Shown piece after piece: positions 6,022 to 6,078 of a stretch of 6,078 bases of DNA (positions are counted from its first letter, which is position 1; each line of letters begins with the position of its first letter). Where the stretch lies: positions 1 to 6,078 of the forward strand of contig CALMAD010000290.1 in the NCBI GenBank assembly GCA_937859105.1, written 5' to 3'. The notes beneath the pieces are model-generated. The model did no database searches and was not told the origin of the DNA. It worked only from the letters and a program-made list of their open reading frames with translations. The stretch comes from an uncultured Propionibacteriaceae bacterium. Lineage in GTDB: Bacteria; Actinomycetota; Actinomycetes; Propionibacteriales; Propionibacteriaceae. The translations under genes and the position numbers were made by a program.

Positions 6022-6078
6022 GCCTCACTCCTTCGTTGACGACCGCGCCGGGCGCGGCCGACACCGAACAGGTGGCGG
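6022..6078 (-). promoter_or_regulatory. Leader region of the pntAA-pntAB-pntB operon
   Basis: These 57 bases hold the pntAA ribosome binding site and, just upstream, an inverted repeat CCGCGC-CGG-GCGCGG (6043-6057). The repeat could be an operator or a leader hairpin, or simply reflect high GC. No -10/-35 pair is visible on the minus strand, so the operon promoter probably lies outside the window. Confidence 0.35.

Overview
The window is very GC-rich, densely coding bacterial chromosome. Genes are tightly packed, several have strong Shine-Dalgarno sequences, one has a promoter-GTG arrangement that suggests a leaderless mRNA, and there is an alanine/proline-rich lipoprotein. This points to a high-GC Gram-positive (Actinobacteria). 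Propionibacteriales is a guess from overall style, not something the sequence proves. I see no mobile element, CRISPR array, tRNA, rRNA or phage gene. All genes appear intact, and no gene-free stretch exceeds 300 bases.

Left part (1-1576): ribF encodes the bifunctional riboflavin kinase/FAD synthetase that makes FMN and FAD. A 146-residue protein of unknown function follows on the same strand, probably from its own promoter. Its GTG start lies where transcription should begin.

Middle (1577-3007): a GNAT-family N-acetyltransferase gene runs leftward and converges on the unknown gene across a short GC palindrome. A 183-base region separates it from a divergent lipoprotein gene running rightward. 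The lipoprotein has a clear lipobox, a Thr/Ala/Pro-rich tether and a C-terminal domain resembling the actinobacterial LppX/LprAFG family.

Right part (3008-6078): two consecutive hairpins, one a perfect 15-bp stem, separate the lipoprotein gene from a convergent three-gene operon on the minus strand, transcribed pntAA, pntAB, pntB. It encodes the proton-translocating NAD(P) transhydrogenase in its split three-subunit form. Domain I (NAD(H) binding) is PntAA. Domain II (membrane proton channel) is shared between PntAB and PntB, and domain III (NADP(H) binding) is the C-terminal part of PntB. The genes overlap by 4 bases or are separated by 2, so translation is probably coupled. The complex uses the proton gradient to drive hydride transfer from NADH to NADP+.

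This is mostly ordinary core-genome sequence, and I do not see a convincing new system. The points most worth a second look are the uncharacterised gene with its probable leaderless start, the apparent exchange of the channel histidine between PntB (Asn91) and PntAB (His40), the altered GDAK-like motif near the PntB C-terminus, and the tandem terminator structure.
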